Source: Caulobacter sp. Root655
Lineage (GTDB): Bacteria > Pseudomonadota > Alphaproteobacteria > Caulobacterales > Caulobacteraceae
Direction of reading: 5' to 3'
Assembly (NCBI RefSeq): GCF_001427665.1
Contig: NZ_LMHC01000023.1
Span: 470,024-534,023, forward strand
Length of the DNA: 64,000 nt
Each line of letters begins with the position of its first letter. Within the stretch, counting starts at the first letter, position 1. This document shows positions 33,445 to 41,109 of the stretch, one piece after another. The translations under genes were made by a program, and so were the position numbers. The notes beneath the pieces are model-generated. The model was not told where the DNA came from. It made no database searches and saw only the letters and a list, made by a program, of their open reading frames with translations.

Positions 33445-34580
33445 TTCAGCTTCTGAACCGCTTTCTTGGCCGCCGGGGTCAGCGGCGCGTCGGCGCGCAC
33501 GGCGATCGAGTGGTTGCGGCGGCCCATCCGCCCGCGGGTCAGCGGGATCGAACCGGCGCGCAGCTCGACCGGGCTGTCGGGCGTGGCGTTGAGCATCAGG
33601 GTGTCGCCCACCTTCAGGTCCAGCACGCGGCTGAGCGGCAGCTGCTGCTCGTCGAGCACGGCGCGTACCTCCATCTGGGTGGTCCAGAGTTCGGTGGCCA
33701 AGTGGCCTTCCCAGATGTTGTCGCGGCCGAACTTCTCGCCCATGAACTGCTGCAGCAGCATCTTCCGGATGGGCTCAAGGGTGGCATAGGGCAGCAGAAG
33801 CTCGATTCGACCGCCACGGTCTTCCATGTCGATCCGAAGCTTCACAAGAATCGCGGCGTTGGCCGGCCGGGCGATGGCGGCGAAGCGCGGATTGGTCTCC
33901 AGGCGGTCCAGGGTGAAGCTGACGGGATGCAGGGGCTCAAAGGCGGCCTTGGCGTCGTGCAGCACCACCTCGACCATCCGCTGCACCAGCACCCGCTCGA
34001 TGGTGGTGTAGGGCCGGCCCTCGATGCGCATGGCCGCGGTGCCGCGACGGCCGCCCAGCAGCACGTCGACGATCGAGTAGATCAGGTTGGAATCGACCGT
34101 CAGCAGGCCGTAATTGTCCAGCTCCTCGGCCCGGAACACCGCCAGGATGGCCGGCAGCGGGATCGAGTTCAGATAGTCGCCGAAGCGGATCGAGCTGATG
34201 TTGTCGAGGCTGACCTCGACGTTGTCGCTGGTGAAGTTGCGCAGGGACGTCGTCATCAACCGCACCAGGCGGTCGAAGACGATTTCCAGCATCGGCAGGC
34301 GTTCGTACGAGACCAGCGCCGAGTTGATGATCGCCCGGATGCCGGTGCGATCGTCATTGCCGTCGCCGGACATGTCGAAGCCCAGCAGGCTGTCGATCTC
34401 GTCCTGGTTCAGGATGCGCTCGGCGCCCATGCCGTCGCCGCCGCCGTCGTCCCAGCCGCCCATGCCGCCGCTGAAGTCGCCGAACTGGTTGTCGCCCACG
34501 CCGGCGTCGCCGGTTTCGCTCGGGGGGTTCTCCGAGGCCCACTGGGCCATCGCGGCCTGATCGTCGATTTCGTCCGCCAT
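33441..34580 (-). CDS. fliM: Flagellar motor switch protein FliM
   Basis: A 379-residue C-ring protein. The CheY-binding/N-terminal motif ILNQDEIDSLLGFD is at about 56-69, preceded by an unusual acidic, Gly-rich leader of ~55 residues. The middle CheC-like domain (RLVRLMTTSLRNFTSDNVEV, LDNISSIRFGDYLNSIPLPA, IYSIVDVLLGG) and the C-terminal SpoA domain (LPLSRVLDLKVGDTLMLNAT) are complete. It links CheY-P binding to rotor switching on the cytoplasmic face of the MS ring. Second gene of the fliL operon, 28 bases after fliL. Confidence 0.97.
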   Translation of the reverse strand: MADEIDDQAAMAQWASENPPSETGDAGVGDNQFGDFSGGMGGWDDGGGDGMGAERILNQDEIDSLLGFDMSGDGNDDRTGIRAIINSALVSYERLPMLEIVFDRLVRLMTTSLRNFTSDNVEVSLDNISSIRFGDYLNSIPLPAILAVFRAEELDNYGLLTVDSNLIYSIVDVLLGGRRGTAAMRIEGRPYTTIERVLVQRMVEVVLHDAKAAFEPLHPVSFTLDRLETNPRFAAIARPANAAILVKLRIDMEDRGGRIELLLPYATLEPIRKMLLQQFMGEKFGRDNIWEGHLATELWTTQMEVRAVLDEQQLPLSRVLDLKVGDTLMLNATPDSPVELRAGSIPLTRGRMGRRNHSIAVRADAPLTPAAKKAVQKLK

Positions 34581-34608
34581 GATGTTCGCCTCAACCAGCC
34601 CCGAAGGG

Positions 34609-35217
34609 CTAGTTGATCAGCATCTCCTCGATCAGCACCGCGTTCACCTTGGAGGGCGCGGCGACCAGATTAACGCGACGCAGCAGTTCGGCCCGCAGCT
34701 GGTAGCTGCCCTGGCTGCCGTTGAGGTCTTCGGGGCGCAGTTCGCGCAGGAAGGTCTGGAACATGTCCTGCAGACGCGGGAGGTTCGGCGTCAGGTGGTC
34801 GGCCGTCTCCTGGTCGGGCAGTTCGAAGGTCAGCTTCAGCTTCAGGAAGGTCGAGCGGCCGTCGGCGGCCTGCATGTTCACCACGATGTCGGGCAGGGTG
34901 TAGAACACCACGCCGTCGGGGCCTTCCTTGATGACCGGCGCGCCGGCGGCGGCCGCGCCACCCTCGGCGCCGCCATGACCGCCCTTCTCTTCCTTCTTTT
35001 CTTTCTTCTTCGGCTTTTCGTGGCCGGCTTCGCCTTGCGCGGCGGGCTTGGGCTTCATCAGCAGGAACGTGGTGAGGCCACCGCCGATCAGCACGACGCC
35101 GGCCGCCGCCGCGATGATGATCATCATCGGCGGTTTCTTCTTGGCGGGAGTTTCGCCCTCGGTCGCGCCCTCTTCGCCTTCGGGGGCGGGAGCGTCCTTG
35201 GGAGGTTTGTTGGCCAC
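34609..35217 (-). CDS. fliL: Flagellar basal body-associated protein FliL
   Basis: A 202-residue inner-membrane protein associated with stators. The cytoplasmic acidic leader (APAPEGEEGATEGETPAKKK) precedes one membrane helix (MMIIIAAAAGVVLIGGGLTT). A Lys/Glu-rich linker (KPKKKEKKEEKGG) leads to the periplasmic FliL domain (YTLPDIVVNMQAADGRSTFL, KLTFELPDQE, LRELRPEDLNGSQGSYQLRA). It starts at ATG 35217 and heads the minus-strand flagellar unit, divergent from flgF. Confidence 0.95.
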   Translation of the reverse strand: MANKPPKDAPAPEGEEGATEGETPAKKKPPMMIIIAAAAGVVLIGGGLTTFLLMKPKPAAQGEAGHEKPKKKEKKEEKGGHGGAEGGAAAAGAPVIKEGPDGVVFYTLPDIVVNMQAADGRSTFLKLKLTFELPDQETADHLTPNLPRLQDMFQTFLRELRPEDLNGSQGSYQLRAELLRRVNLVAAPSKVNAVLIEEMLIN

Positions 35218-35305
35218 GCGCGCGGTTCCTTGGAATCTATGGATCTAGTCATGCGTGGAGCATGGTTAACGATCCCTTTTGAAGGCCATTTCGCCGCAGG
35301 CTGAA

Positions 35306-35324
35306 TCTGCCCGGCAGACTCCGC
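35306..35324. promoter_or_regulatory. Possible ftr-like FlbD enhancer
   Basis: CTGCCCGGCAGACTCCGCC contains the CCGGCA core typical of FlbD-binding ftr elements and lies about 55-70 bases upstream of the sigma-54 promoter. Match is by eye and incomplete. Confidence 0.3.
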
Positions 35325-35377
35325 CACCGAGCGCCCGTTAACCTTCCTTTTCGTTGAAATCCCTGAACTTTTGGAGT

Positions 35378-35394
35378 TGGCACAAGGGTTGCTT
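35378..35394 (+). promoter_or_regulatory. Sigma-54 promoter of the flgF operon
   Basis: TGGCACAAGGGTTGCTT matches the -24/-12 consensus TGGCAC-N5-TTGCW, with GG at 35379-35380 and GC at 35391-35392, ten bases apart. It lies 48 bases upstream of the flgF start, as expected for a late/middle-class Caulobacter flagellar operon. Confidence 0.85.
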
Positions 35395-35441
35395 GCAGGA
35401 CTGCGGCGCATTTGTCGCGCCAGCCGTTTCGGTAACCGGTC

Positions 35442-36179
35442 ATGGACAACGCTCTGTATGTGGGACTTTCGCGGCAGATGACTCTGCGCCGCGAACTCGA
35501 CATCGTGGCCAACAACATCGCCAACGCCAACACGACCGGGTTCAAGGTCGAGCAGCTGATGGTGCGCACCGAGCCGGCCAAGCCGGCCCGCACCGACGGC
35601 GGCACGAACCCCGTGAAGTTCGTGCTGGACGACGGCGTGGCGCGCGACTTCTCGCAAGGCGGCCTGATCCAGACCAGCGGCGATTTCGACCTGGCCATCG
35701 AGGGTCAGGGCTTCTTCAAGATCACCACCGCCGGCGGCGAGCGCTACACCCGCGACGGCCGGTTCACGATGAGCCCCGAGGGCAAGCTGGTCACCCAGAA
35801 CGGCGCGGCCGTGCAGGACGAGGGCGGCGGCGAGATCAACATCGACCCGCTGAAGGGCCCGGTCACCATCGCCCGCGACGGCACGGTCAGCCAGGGCGCA
35901 GAGCGCGTCGGCAAGATCGGCGTCGTGCGGATGGCCGACCTGGCCTCGCTGCGCAAGGACGGCGACAACCTGTACCGCAACATCTCCAACGACACGCCCC
36001 AGCAGGCCACGGACGCCGTCGTCCACCAGGGCATGCTGGAATCCTCCAACGTCCAAGCCATCACCCAGATCACCAAGCTGATCGAGGTCAGCCGCGCCTA
36101 CGAGAGCGTGAGCAAGATGATGGATCAAACCTCGGAACTGTCCCGGTCCGCCGTCGAGCGGATGGGCAAGGTCCAGTAA
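35442..36179 (+). CDS. flgF: Flagellar basal-body rod protein FlgF
   Basis: A 245-residue proximal rod protein. The N-terminal flagellar rod motif (GLSRQMTLRRELDIVANNIA, NANTTGFK) and the hook/rod central motif (FDLAIEGQGFFKITTAGGER, YTRDGRFTMSPEGKLVTQNG) are clear, as is the C-terminal helix (VQAITQITKLIEVSRAYESV). It is first in flgF-flgG-flgA-flgH, starting 48 bases after a sigma-54 promoter. It is secreted through the flagellar export gate, so it lacks a signal peptide. Confidence 0.97.
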   Translation: MDNALYVGLSRQMTLRRELDIVANNIANANTTGFKVEQLMVRTEPAKPARTDGGTNPVKFVLDDGVARDFSQGGLIQTSGDFDLAIEGQGFFKITTAGGERYTRDGRFTMSPEGKLVTQNGAAVQDEGGGEINIDPLKGPVTIARDGTVSQGAERVGKIGVVRMADLASLRKDGDNLYRNISNDTPQQATDAVVHQGMLESSNVQAITQITKLIEVSRAYESVSKMMDQTSELSRSAVERMGKVQ

Positions 36180-36193
36180 GGGATAACTGAACG

Positions 36194-36982
36194 ATGCAAG
36201 CTCTTCGCACCGCCGCGTCCGGCATGTCGGCCCAACAGCTGAACGTCGAAGTCATCTCCAACAACATCGCCAACATGAACACCGTTGGCTTCAAGCGTCA
36301 GCGGGCCGAGTTCCAGGACCTGATCTACCAGACCATCGAACGGGCCGGCTCGCAGTCGTCCAGCGACGGCAACGTGGTGCCCACCGGCGTGCAGGTCGGC
36401 GGCGGCGTCAAGGCCGGCTCGGTCTACCGGATCAACCAGCAGGGCACGCCCACCATGACCAACAACCCGTTGGACGTGGCCATCCAGGGCAAGGGCTTCC
36501 TGCAGATCCTGCTGCCCTCGGGCGAGACCGGCTACACCCGGGCCGGCAACTTCTCGACCAACGACCAGGGCCAGATCGTCACCGAAGACGGCTACACCGT
36601 CCTGCCAGGGGTCACCGTCCCGCAGAACATCACCGGCCTGACGATCGGCAAGACCGGCCTGGTGCAGGTCAATGTCGAGGGCGACCCGCAACCCCAGACC
36701 ATCGGTCAGATCGAACTGGCCAACTTCATGAACGAAGGCGGGCTGGAATCAGTGGGCGACAACCTGCTGATGGAGACCGCGGCCTCGGGCCCGGCCAACA
36801 TCGCCGCCCCCGGCCAGCCCGGCTTCGGCACCCTGCTGCAGAACTACACCGAGGCCAGCAACGTCGACTCGGTCAGCGAGATCACCGCCCTGATCGTCGC
36901 CCAACGCGCCTACGAGATGAACTCCAAGGTCATCACCACCGCCGACCAGATGCTCCAGACCACCTCGAACCTGAGGTCCTAG
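36194..36982 (+). CDS. flgG: Flagellar basal-body rod protein FlgG (distal rod)
   Basis: A 262-residue distal rod protein, the usual length. It begins MQALRTAASGMSAQQLNVEV, then ISNNIANMNTVGFKRQRAEF, contains DVAIQGKGFLQILLPSGETG and YTRAGNFSTNDQGQIVTEDG, and ends with VSEITALIVAQRAYEMNSKV, then ITTADQMLQT, all diagnostic of FlgG. Located 14 bases after flgF. Confidence 0.98.
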   Translation: MQALRTAASGMSAQQLNVEVISNNIANMNTVGFKRQRAEFQDLIYQTIERAGSQSSSDGNVVPTGVQVGGGVKAGSVYRINQQGTPTMTNNPLDVAIQGKGFLQILLPSGETGYTRAGNFSTNDQGQIVTEDGYTVLPGVTVPQNITGLTIGKTGLVQVNVEGDPQPQTIGQIELANFMNEGGLESVGDNLLMETAASGPANIAAPGQPGFGTLLQNYTEASNVDSVSEITALIVAQRAYEMNSKVITTADQMLQTTSNLRS

Positions 36983-36986
36983 GCTG

Positions 36987-37739
36987 ATGAAAACGCTCGT
37001 CCTCTCCCTCGCCGCCCTGCTGATCGCCTCGCCGGCCCTGGCCGGCCAGGCCGTCTCGCTGCGGTCCGACACCACCGACGCCGACGGCCGGGTCACCCTG
37101 GGCGAGCTGTTCGACGGCGCGGGCGCGGCCTCCGACATGGTCATCGCCACCCGCGCGGGGCCCACCGTGGTGCTCGACGCCGCCCAGGTGCAGATCACCG
37201 CCCGCCGGGCCGGCCTGGACTGGTCCAACCCCAACGGCGTGCGCCGGATCATCGTCCGCGCCGGCTCGGGTTCGGGCGGCGACGGCGCCCTGGCCGGCGC
37301 CTCGCGCGGCAATGTGGAAGTTCTTGCCTATGCCCGCAGCATGGCGACCGGCGACATCGTCCAACCGGAAGACCTGATCTGGGTCAAGGCCGCCGCCAGC
37401 CCCTCGGACGCGCCGCGCGACGCCGACGCCCTGATCGGCATGACCGCCAAGCGCGCGCTGCGCCAGGGCTCGGCCGCCAGCCTGCGCGACGTCTCCACCC
37501 CACTGGTGATCAAGGCGGGTGATATTGTCGCGGTCACCTACGAGGACGCCGGCGTGGCGCTGACCTTGCAGGGCAAGGCCATGGCGGCCGGCGCCGTGGG
37601 CGACAGCCTGATGGTCCAGAACACCGCCAGCAAGAAGATCATCGAGACCGTGGTCACCGGCCCGGGCTCGACCGCCGTCGGTCCGCAGGCGATGCGCCTG
37701 AAGGCCTCCCGCAATTCGCTGCGCTACGCCGCTCGCTAA
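36987..37739 (+). CDS. flgA: Flagellar P-ring assembly protein FlgA
   Basis: A 250-residue periplasmic chaperone for P-ring formation. The signal peptide is MKTLVLSLAALLIASPALAG. The C-terminal SAF/ChapFlgA domain reads VEVLAYARSMATGDIVQPED, then LIWVKA, MTAKRALRQGSAASLRDVST and VAVTYEDAGVALTLQGKAMA, with VVTGPGSTAV near the end. It follows flgG by 4 bases and precedes flgH. The P-ring gene flgI is not in this window. Confidence 0.93.
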   Translation: MKTLVLSLAALLIASPALAGQAVSLRSDTTDADGRVTLGELFDGAGAASDMVIATRAGPTVVLDAAQVQITARRAGLDWSNPNGVRRIIVRAGSGSGGDGALAGASRGNVEVLAYARSMATGDIVQPEDLIWVKAAASPSDAPRDADALIGMTAKRALRQGSAASLRDVSTPLVIKAGDIVAVTYEDAGVALTLQGKAMAAGAVGDSLMVQNTASKKIIETVVTGPGSTAVGPQAMRLKASRNSLRYAAR

Positions 37740-37753
37740 GAAGGTCACGTTCC

Positions 37754-38479
37754 ATGCGCCCCGCTTTCGTCGCCCTCGCCGCCCTGACCCTGCTCCCGCT
37801 CGCCGCCTGCTCCACCGTCACCGAGGCGGTGAAGGGCCCCGAACTGGCCCCCGTCGGCTATCCCGCCCAGTTGGCGCCGATGACCCAGCAATATGTCCAG
37901 CCCCCGGTCCAGGCCGCCTCCTCCAACTCGCTGTGGCGGGTCGGGGCGCGCGCCTTCTTCAACGACCAGCGCGCCAGCAAGGTCGGCGACATCCTGACCG
38001 TCAACATCGACATCGACGATAGCGCCACGACCAAGAACCAGACCTCGTCGTCGCGCGCCTCGAACGGTTCGCTCGGCGTGCCCAACTTCCTGGGCTTGGA
38101 ATCCAGCCTCGGGAAGGTCCTGCCGGGCGGCTTCGATCCGGCCAACATGGTCAGCACCAAGTCGGGCTTCTCCAACGCCGGGGCCGGCGCGATCACCCGC
38201 TCGGAAAAGATCAGCCTGACCATCGCCGCGGTGGTGTCCGGCGTGCTGCCCAACGGTAACCTGGTGATCCAGGGCACCCAGGAGGTGCGCACCAACGCCG
38301 AGCTGCGCCAGCTGACCGTGGCCGGCATCGTGCGGCCGGAAGACATCTCCTCGGCCAACACCATCAAGCACACCCAGATCGCCGAGGCCCGCATCAACTA
38401 CGGCGGCCGCGGCGACCTCAGCCGCGTGCAGAAGACCCCGGCCGGCCAGTCGCTGGTCGAGAAGTTCTCGCCGTTCTGA
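37754..38479 (+). CDS. flgH: Flagellar L-ring protein FlgH
   Basis: A 241-residue outer-membrane lipoprotein. The lipobox LLPLAACS puts the acylated Cys near residue 19. The body matches FlgH: SLWRVGARAFFNDQRASKVG, then DILTVNIDIDDSATTKNQTS, VVSGVLPNGNLVIQGTQEVR, and RPEDISSANTIKHTQIAEAR with INYGGRGDL. Last flagellar gene of the flgF unit, 14 bases after flgA. A large hairpin follows. Confidence 0.97.
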   Translation: MRPAFVALAALTLLPLAACSTVTEAVKGPELAPVGYPAQLAPMTQQYVQPPVQAASSNSLWRVGARAFFNDQRASKVGDILTVNIDIDDSATTKNQTSSSRASNGSLGVPNFLGLESSLGKVLPGGFDPANMVSTKSGFSNAGAGAITRSEKISLTIAAVVSGVLPNGNLVIQGTQEVRTNAELRQLTVAGIVRPEDISSANTIKHTQIAEARINYGGRGDLSRVQKTPAGQSLVEKFSPF

Positions 38480-38503
38480 CCGCTGGCCGCCTAACGGCTT
38501 GAA

Positions 38504-38550
38504 CGGGCGAACGCGCGGGACCAAGTTACCCGCGTCACAGCGTTCGCCCG
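38504..38550. terminator. Hairpin after flgH
   Basis: The arms CGGGCGAACGC and GCGTTCGCCCG pair perfectly over 11 bases, enclosing a smaller GCGGG/CCCGC hairpin. No T-tract follows, so it may attenuate or stabilise the flgH mRNA end instead of being a strong terminator. Confidence 0.5.
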
Positions 38551-38585
38551 GACTCGCCGGGCTCTGGCATTGGGAGCCCGACCTC

Positions 38586-39092
38586 ATGAGCACCACCGCT
38601 CGCGCCCTTTCCGCCGTGGTCGGCGTCGCCCTGCTGGCCGCCCTGCCCGTCGCCGCCCAGGCCCAGGCGTTCAGCGGCTCGATGGGCGTGGCCGGACGCT
38701 GGGCGATCGACCTGCCGCGCTCGAAGTTCAACACCGCCCTGACCGGCCCCCCGCCGCTGAGCGGCGAGCTCGACATCACCGTCGACGACGGGAAAAACCT
38801 GGCCTGGACCCTGGTCGAGGAGGACGAGGCCGGCGTCGCCGCCCTGCAGTTCGCCCACGCCGTCCTCGACGGCGCGCCGACCAAGGCCGTGGTCAACCTC
38901 AACCTCGTGATGATCAGCGTCCAGCGCGTCGGCCAGAGCGCCGTGACCGTGACGACGCACGGCGACGCCGGCGTGCGCCACCAGTCGATGAAGGTGACCC
39001 GCACCGATCCTAACACCATCCTGGTCGAACAGGACATCGACGGCCAGCCAGGCCCGCCGGACCAGACTCTGATCTTGACGCGGGTGAAGTAG
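38586..39092 (+). CDS. Exported hypothetical protein (168 aa)
   Basis: Starts at ATG 38586, about ten bases after GGGAGC. The N-terminus is a clear signal peptide (ARALSAVVGVALLAALPVAA, QAQA). The mature part is small and beta-rich: WAIDLPRSKFNTALTGPPPL, ELDITVDDGKNLAWTLVEED, VVNLNLVMISVQRVG, VTVTTHGDAG, ILVEQDIDG. No domain is recognised. It lies 106 bases after flgH beyond a hairpin, so it is probably a separate unit. Confidence 0.75.
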   Translation: MSTTARALSAVVGVALLAALPVAAQAQAFSGSMGVAGRWAIDLPRSKFNTALTGPPPLSGELDITVDDGKNLAWTLVEEDEAGVAALQFAHAVLDGAPTKAVVNLNLVMISVQRVGQSAVTVTTHGDAGVRHQSMKVTRTDPNTILVEQDIDGQPGPPDQTLILTRVK

Positions 39093-39098
39093 GCGCCG

Positions 39099-39200
39099 TG
39101 CGTCCTTCGAGGCTCGGCTGCGCCTCGCACCTCAGGATGAGGAAAGCAGCAAAACGCTCCTCATCCTGAGGCGCCCACGCAGTGGGCCTCGAAGGACGCA
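39099..39200. repeat. Dispersed palindromic repeat (TGCGTCCTTCGAGGC-type), copy C
   Basis: Perfect terminal inverted 15-mers as in copies A, B and D. It fills almost exactly the gap between two convergent stop codons (39092 and 39206). Confidence 0.85.
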
Positions 39201-39205
39201 CGGCT

Positions 39206-41101
39206 TCACCGGTAGCTCAGCGTCCAGCTCACCGTCATCGGACCCGACAATGCCCGCGCCCCGCTCGCGCATTCCGTCAGGCTGCTGAACGGCCCGGTCG
39301 GCGTCTGGTAGGCCTTCTCGTCCTTCAGCGGCCGCGACGTGCAGGTCAGCCCCGTCACCTTGAACGACCGGACATCCCCGGCCCCGAACGCCGTCGCCCC
39401 GCCCTTCGTGGCCGGCGCGCCCGAGAACGAGGCGAACGCCAGGTCCACGGCCTTGATCGCCTGCTGGCCCTTGGGCGTGAAGACGTCGGTGCGGCTGATC
39501 CTGCCGGACTCCAGGACGTAGGTGGTCTTGACGCTCAGGCGATCGTCGGCGATCGGCGCATCGGCGCCCAGGCGGTCCAGCCGCGACTGCTCGAACGTGA
39601 CGATCGTGCGCGCGCCCTGCTCAGTGATCTTGACGTCGCTGGCATAGGCCAGCGGCGTCAGCTGGCCGCCGTCGGCCAGGGTGACGCGCGGCAGGAGCTG
39701 CGGGAACTCGCCGTCGGCGACGCCCGACAGCATGCCGGGCGAAAACGGGATCGGGTAATAGGGGCTGTTCTCGTGCTGGCTCTTGCCGCCGTTGATGATC
39801 GGCAGGGTCACCACGCGAGTCTCGCCCCCTTTGGCCTTGTCGCGAAGGGTGACGACCAGGCGGTCGTGCTGGCCCTTGGCGAACCAGGTCACCGAGCGCT
39901 TGGGCAGGGTGTCGAGCCAGGCCACATAGCCGGGGTCGGGCGCCTTGTCCTTGAAGCCCAGCTCGTTCCAGATGGCGCTGGTATAGATGTGTTGGCGGGC
40001 CAGGCTGAGGTTCTCGCCCAGGATCCGATGCTTGTCGCGATAGCCGTCGGTGCGCCGGCCGTGCTCCCACAGGTCCACCGAACCCATCTTGGGATCGAAC
40101 CAGAAATCCATGTAGCGGGCGGTGACGCGCGAGGAGAAGGCATAGGCCATCGTCTTCTCCCGCGGGGTCAGCACGTCCAGCTTGGCCGCCGCGGTCAGCA
40201 CCTCGAGGAAGGCGGTCTCGCCGTAGGTTCCGATGCTGCGGCCGTATTCGAAACCCTCACCGCGCGGGTTCAAGCGCGGCAGCATCAGGTCGACCGACTT
40301 GCGCAGCCAGCCCTTGACCTCGGGCGTCGCCGGCATGCCGGCCTCGATCAGCCGGTGGGCGATCTCGCCGATCAGCAGCACGCTGTAGCGGTCGAAGCGC
40401 CCTTCCCCGTCGGTCTCGTCGGCGAAGCCGTATTCGCCGGAATACTTGCGGTAGTGGTCGAGCACGCGCTCCAGCAGCTGTTCGCTGGCCGAGGCGTCCT
40501 CCCAGCCCAGTTGGTAGCGCAGCCGCGCCACGCTGAAGGCCACGCCGTAATAGTTGTTGGGCAGGTTGATCAGGGTCAGGTCGTCGGTGCGGACGAACCG
40601 CCGCCAGTCCAGCTTGGCCTTCAGCTTGGCCAGGGTCTCGGGCGACACGGCCTGCTCCAGCAGGCCGGCCTCCTTCAGCATGTGCAGGGCCTGGCAGTAG
40701 TAATAGATGCCCCAGGTGTTGTTGGTGTCGTCGACGGTCATGTCGGCGATCTGGCGGTAGGCGGCCAGGTAGATCTTGAACTTGGGGTCGTCGCGCGGCG
40801 TATCGACCAGCAGGTAGGCCAGGCCGATCGCCACCTTGCCGGGCAGGAACTTGTCGTCTGCGTCGAACACCCGCACGCCGTCCAGCGTCATATCCCGCTT
40901 CTCGACCATCAGCTTGTCGAGCAGCACGGCCATCTGCGGCAGTAGCCGCGTCTCGACCGTGCGGTTCATCGGCGCCACCGACGAGAGGTAGGCCTGGCCG
41001 CGCACGTCCGGTTGGGCCAGGGCCGGAGACGCGACGGCGGCCAGGATGGCCGCCGTCAGAAGGGGATTCAGAAGGGGATACAGACGCTGGGCTTTGGGCA
41101 T
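39206..41101 (-). CDS. Exported putative polysaccharide lyase or (alpha/alpha)-toroid carbohydrate enzyme
   Basis: A 631-residue protein with a signal peptide (LLTAAILAAVASPALA). Residues about 60-400 are helical, with INLPNNYYGVAFSVARLRYQ, RFDRYSVLLIGEIAHRLIE, GFEYGRSIGTYGETAFLEVL and YMDFWFDPKMGSVDLWEHGR. Asn-Asn-Tyr-Tyr, Arg/Tyr and His/Glu clusters suggest a toroid-fold lyase. The C-terminal ~230 residues are beta-sandwich-like. It lies 8 bases after a TonB receptor gene, in a cluster with a GntR regulator and a GH105 hydrolase that normally acts on lyase products. The family number and substrate are not determined. Confidence 0.6.
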   Translation of the reverse strand: MPKAQRLYPLLNPLLTAAILAAVASPALAQPDVRGQAYLSSVAPMNRTVETRLLPQMAVLLDKLMVEKRDMTLDGVRVFDADDKFLPGKVAIGLAYLLVDTPRDDPKFKIYLAAYRQIADMTVDDTNNTWGIYYYCQALHMLKEAGLLEQAVSPETLAKLKAKLDWRRFVRTDDLTLINLPNNYYGVAFSVARLRYQLGWEDASASEQLLERVLDHYRKYSGEYGFADETDGEGRFDRYSVLLIGEIAHRLIEAGMPATPEVKGWLRKSVDLMLPRLNPRGEGFEYGRSIGTYGETAFLEVLTAAAKLDVLTPREKTMAYAFSSRVTARYMDFWFDPKMGSVDLWEHGRRTDGYRDKHRILGENLSLARQHIYTSAIWNELGFKDKAPDPGYVAWLDTLPKRSVTWFAKGQHDRLVVTLRDKAKGGETRVVTLPIINGGKSQHENSPYYPIPFSPGMLSGVADGEFPQLLPRVTLADGGQLTPLAYASDVKITEQGARTIVTFEQSRLDRLGADAPIADDRLSVKTTYVLESGRISRTDVFTPKGQQAIKAVDLAFASFSGAPATKGGATAFGAGDVRSFKVTGLTCTSRPLKDEKAYQTPTGPFSSLTECASGARALSGPMTVSWTLSYR

Positions 41102-41109
41102 GAGGATAC

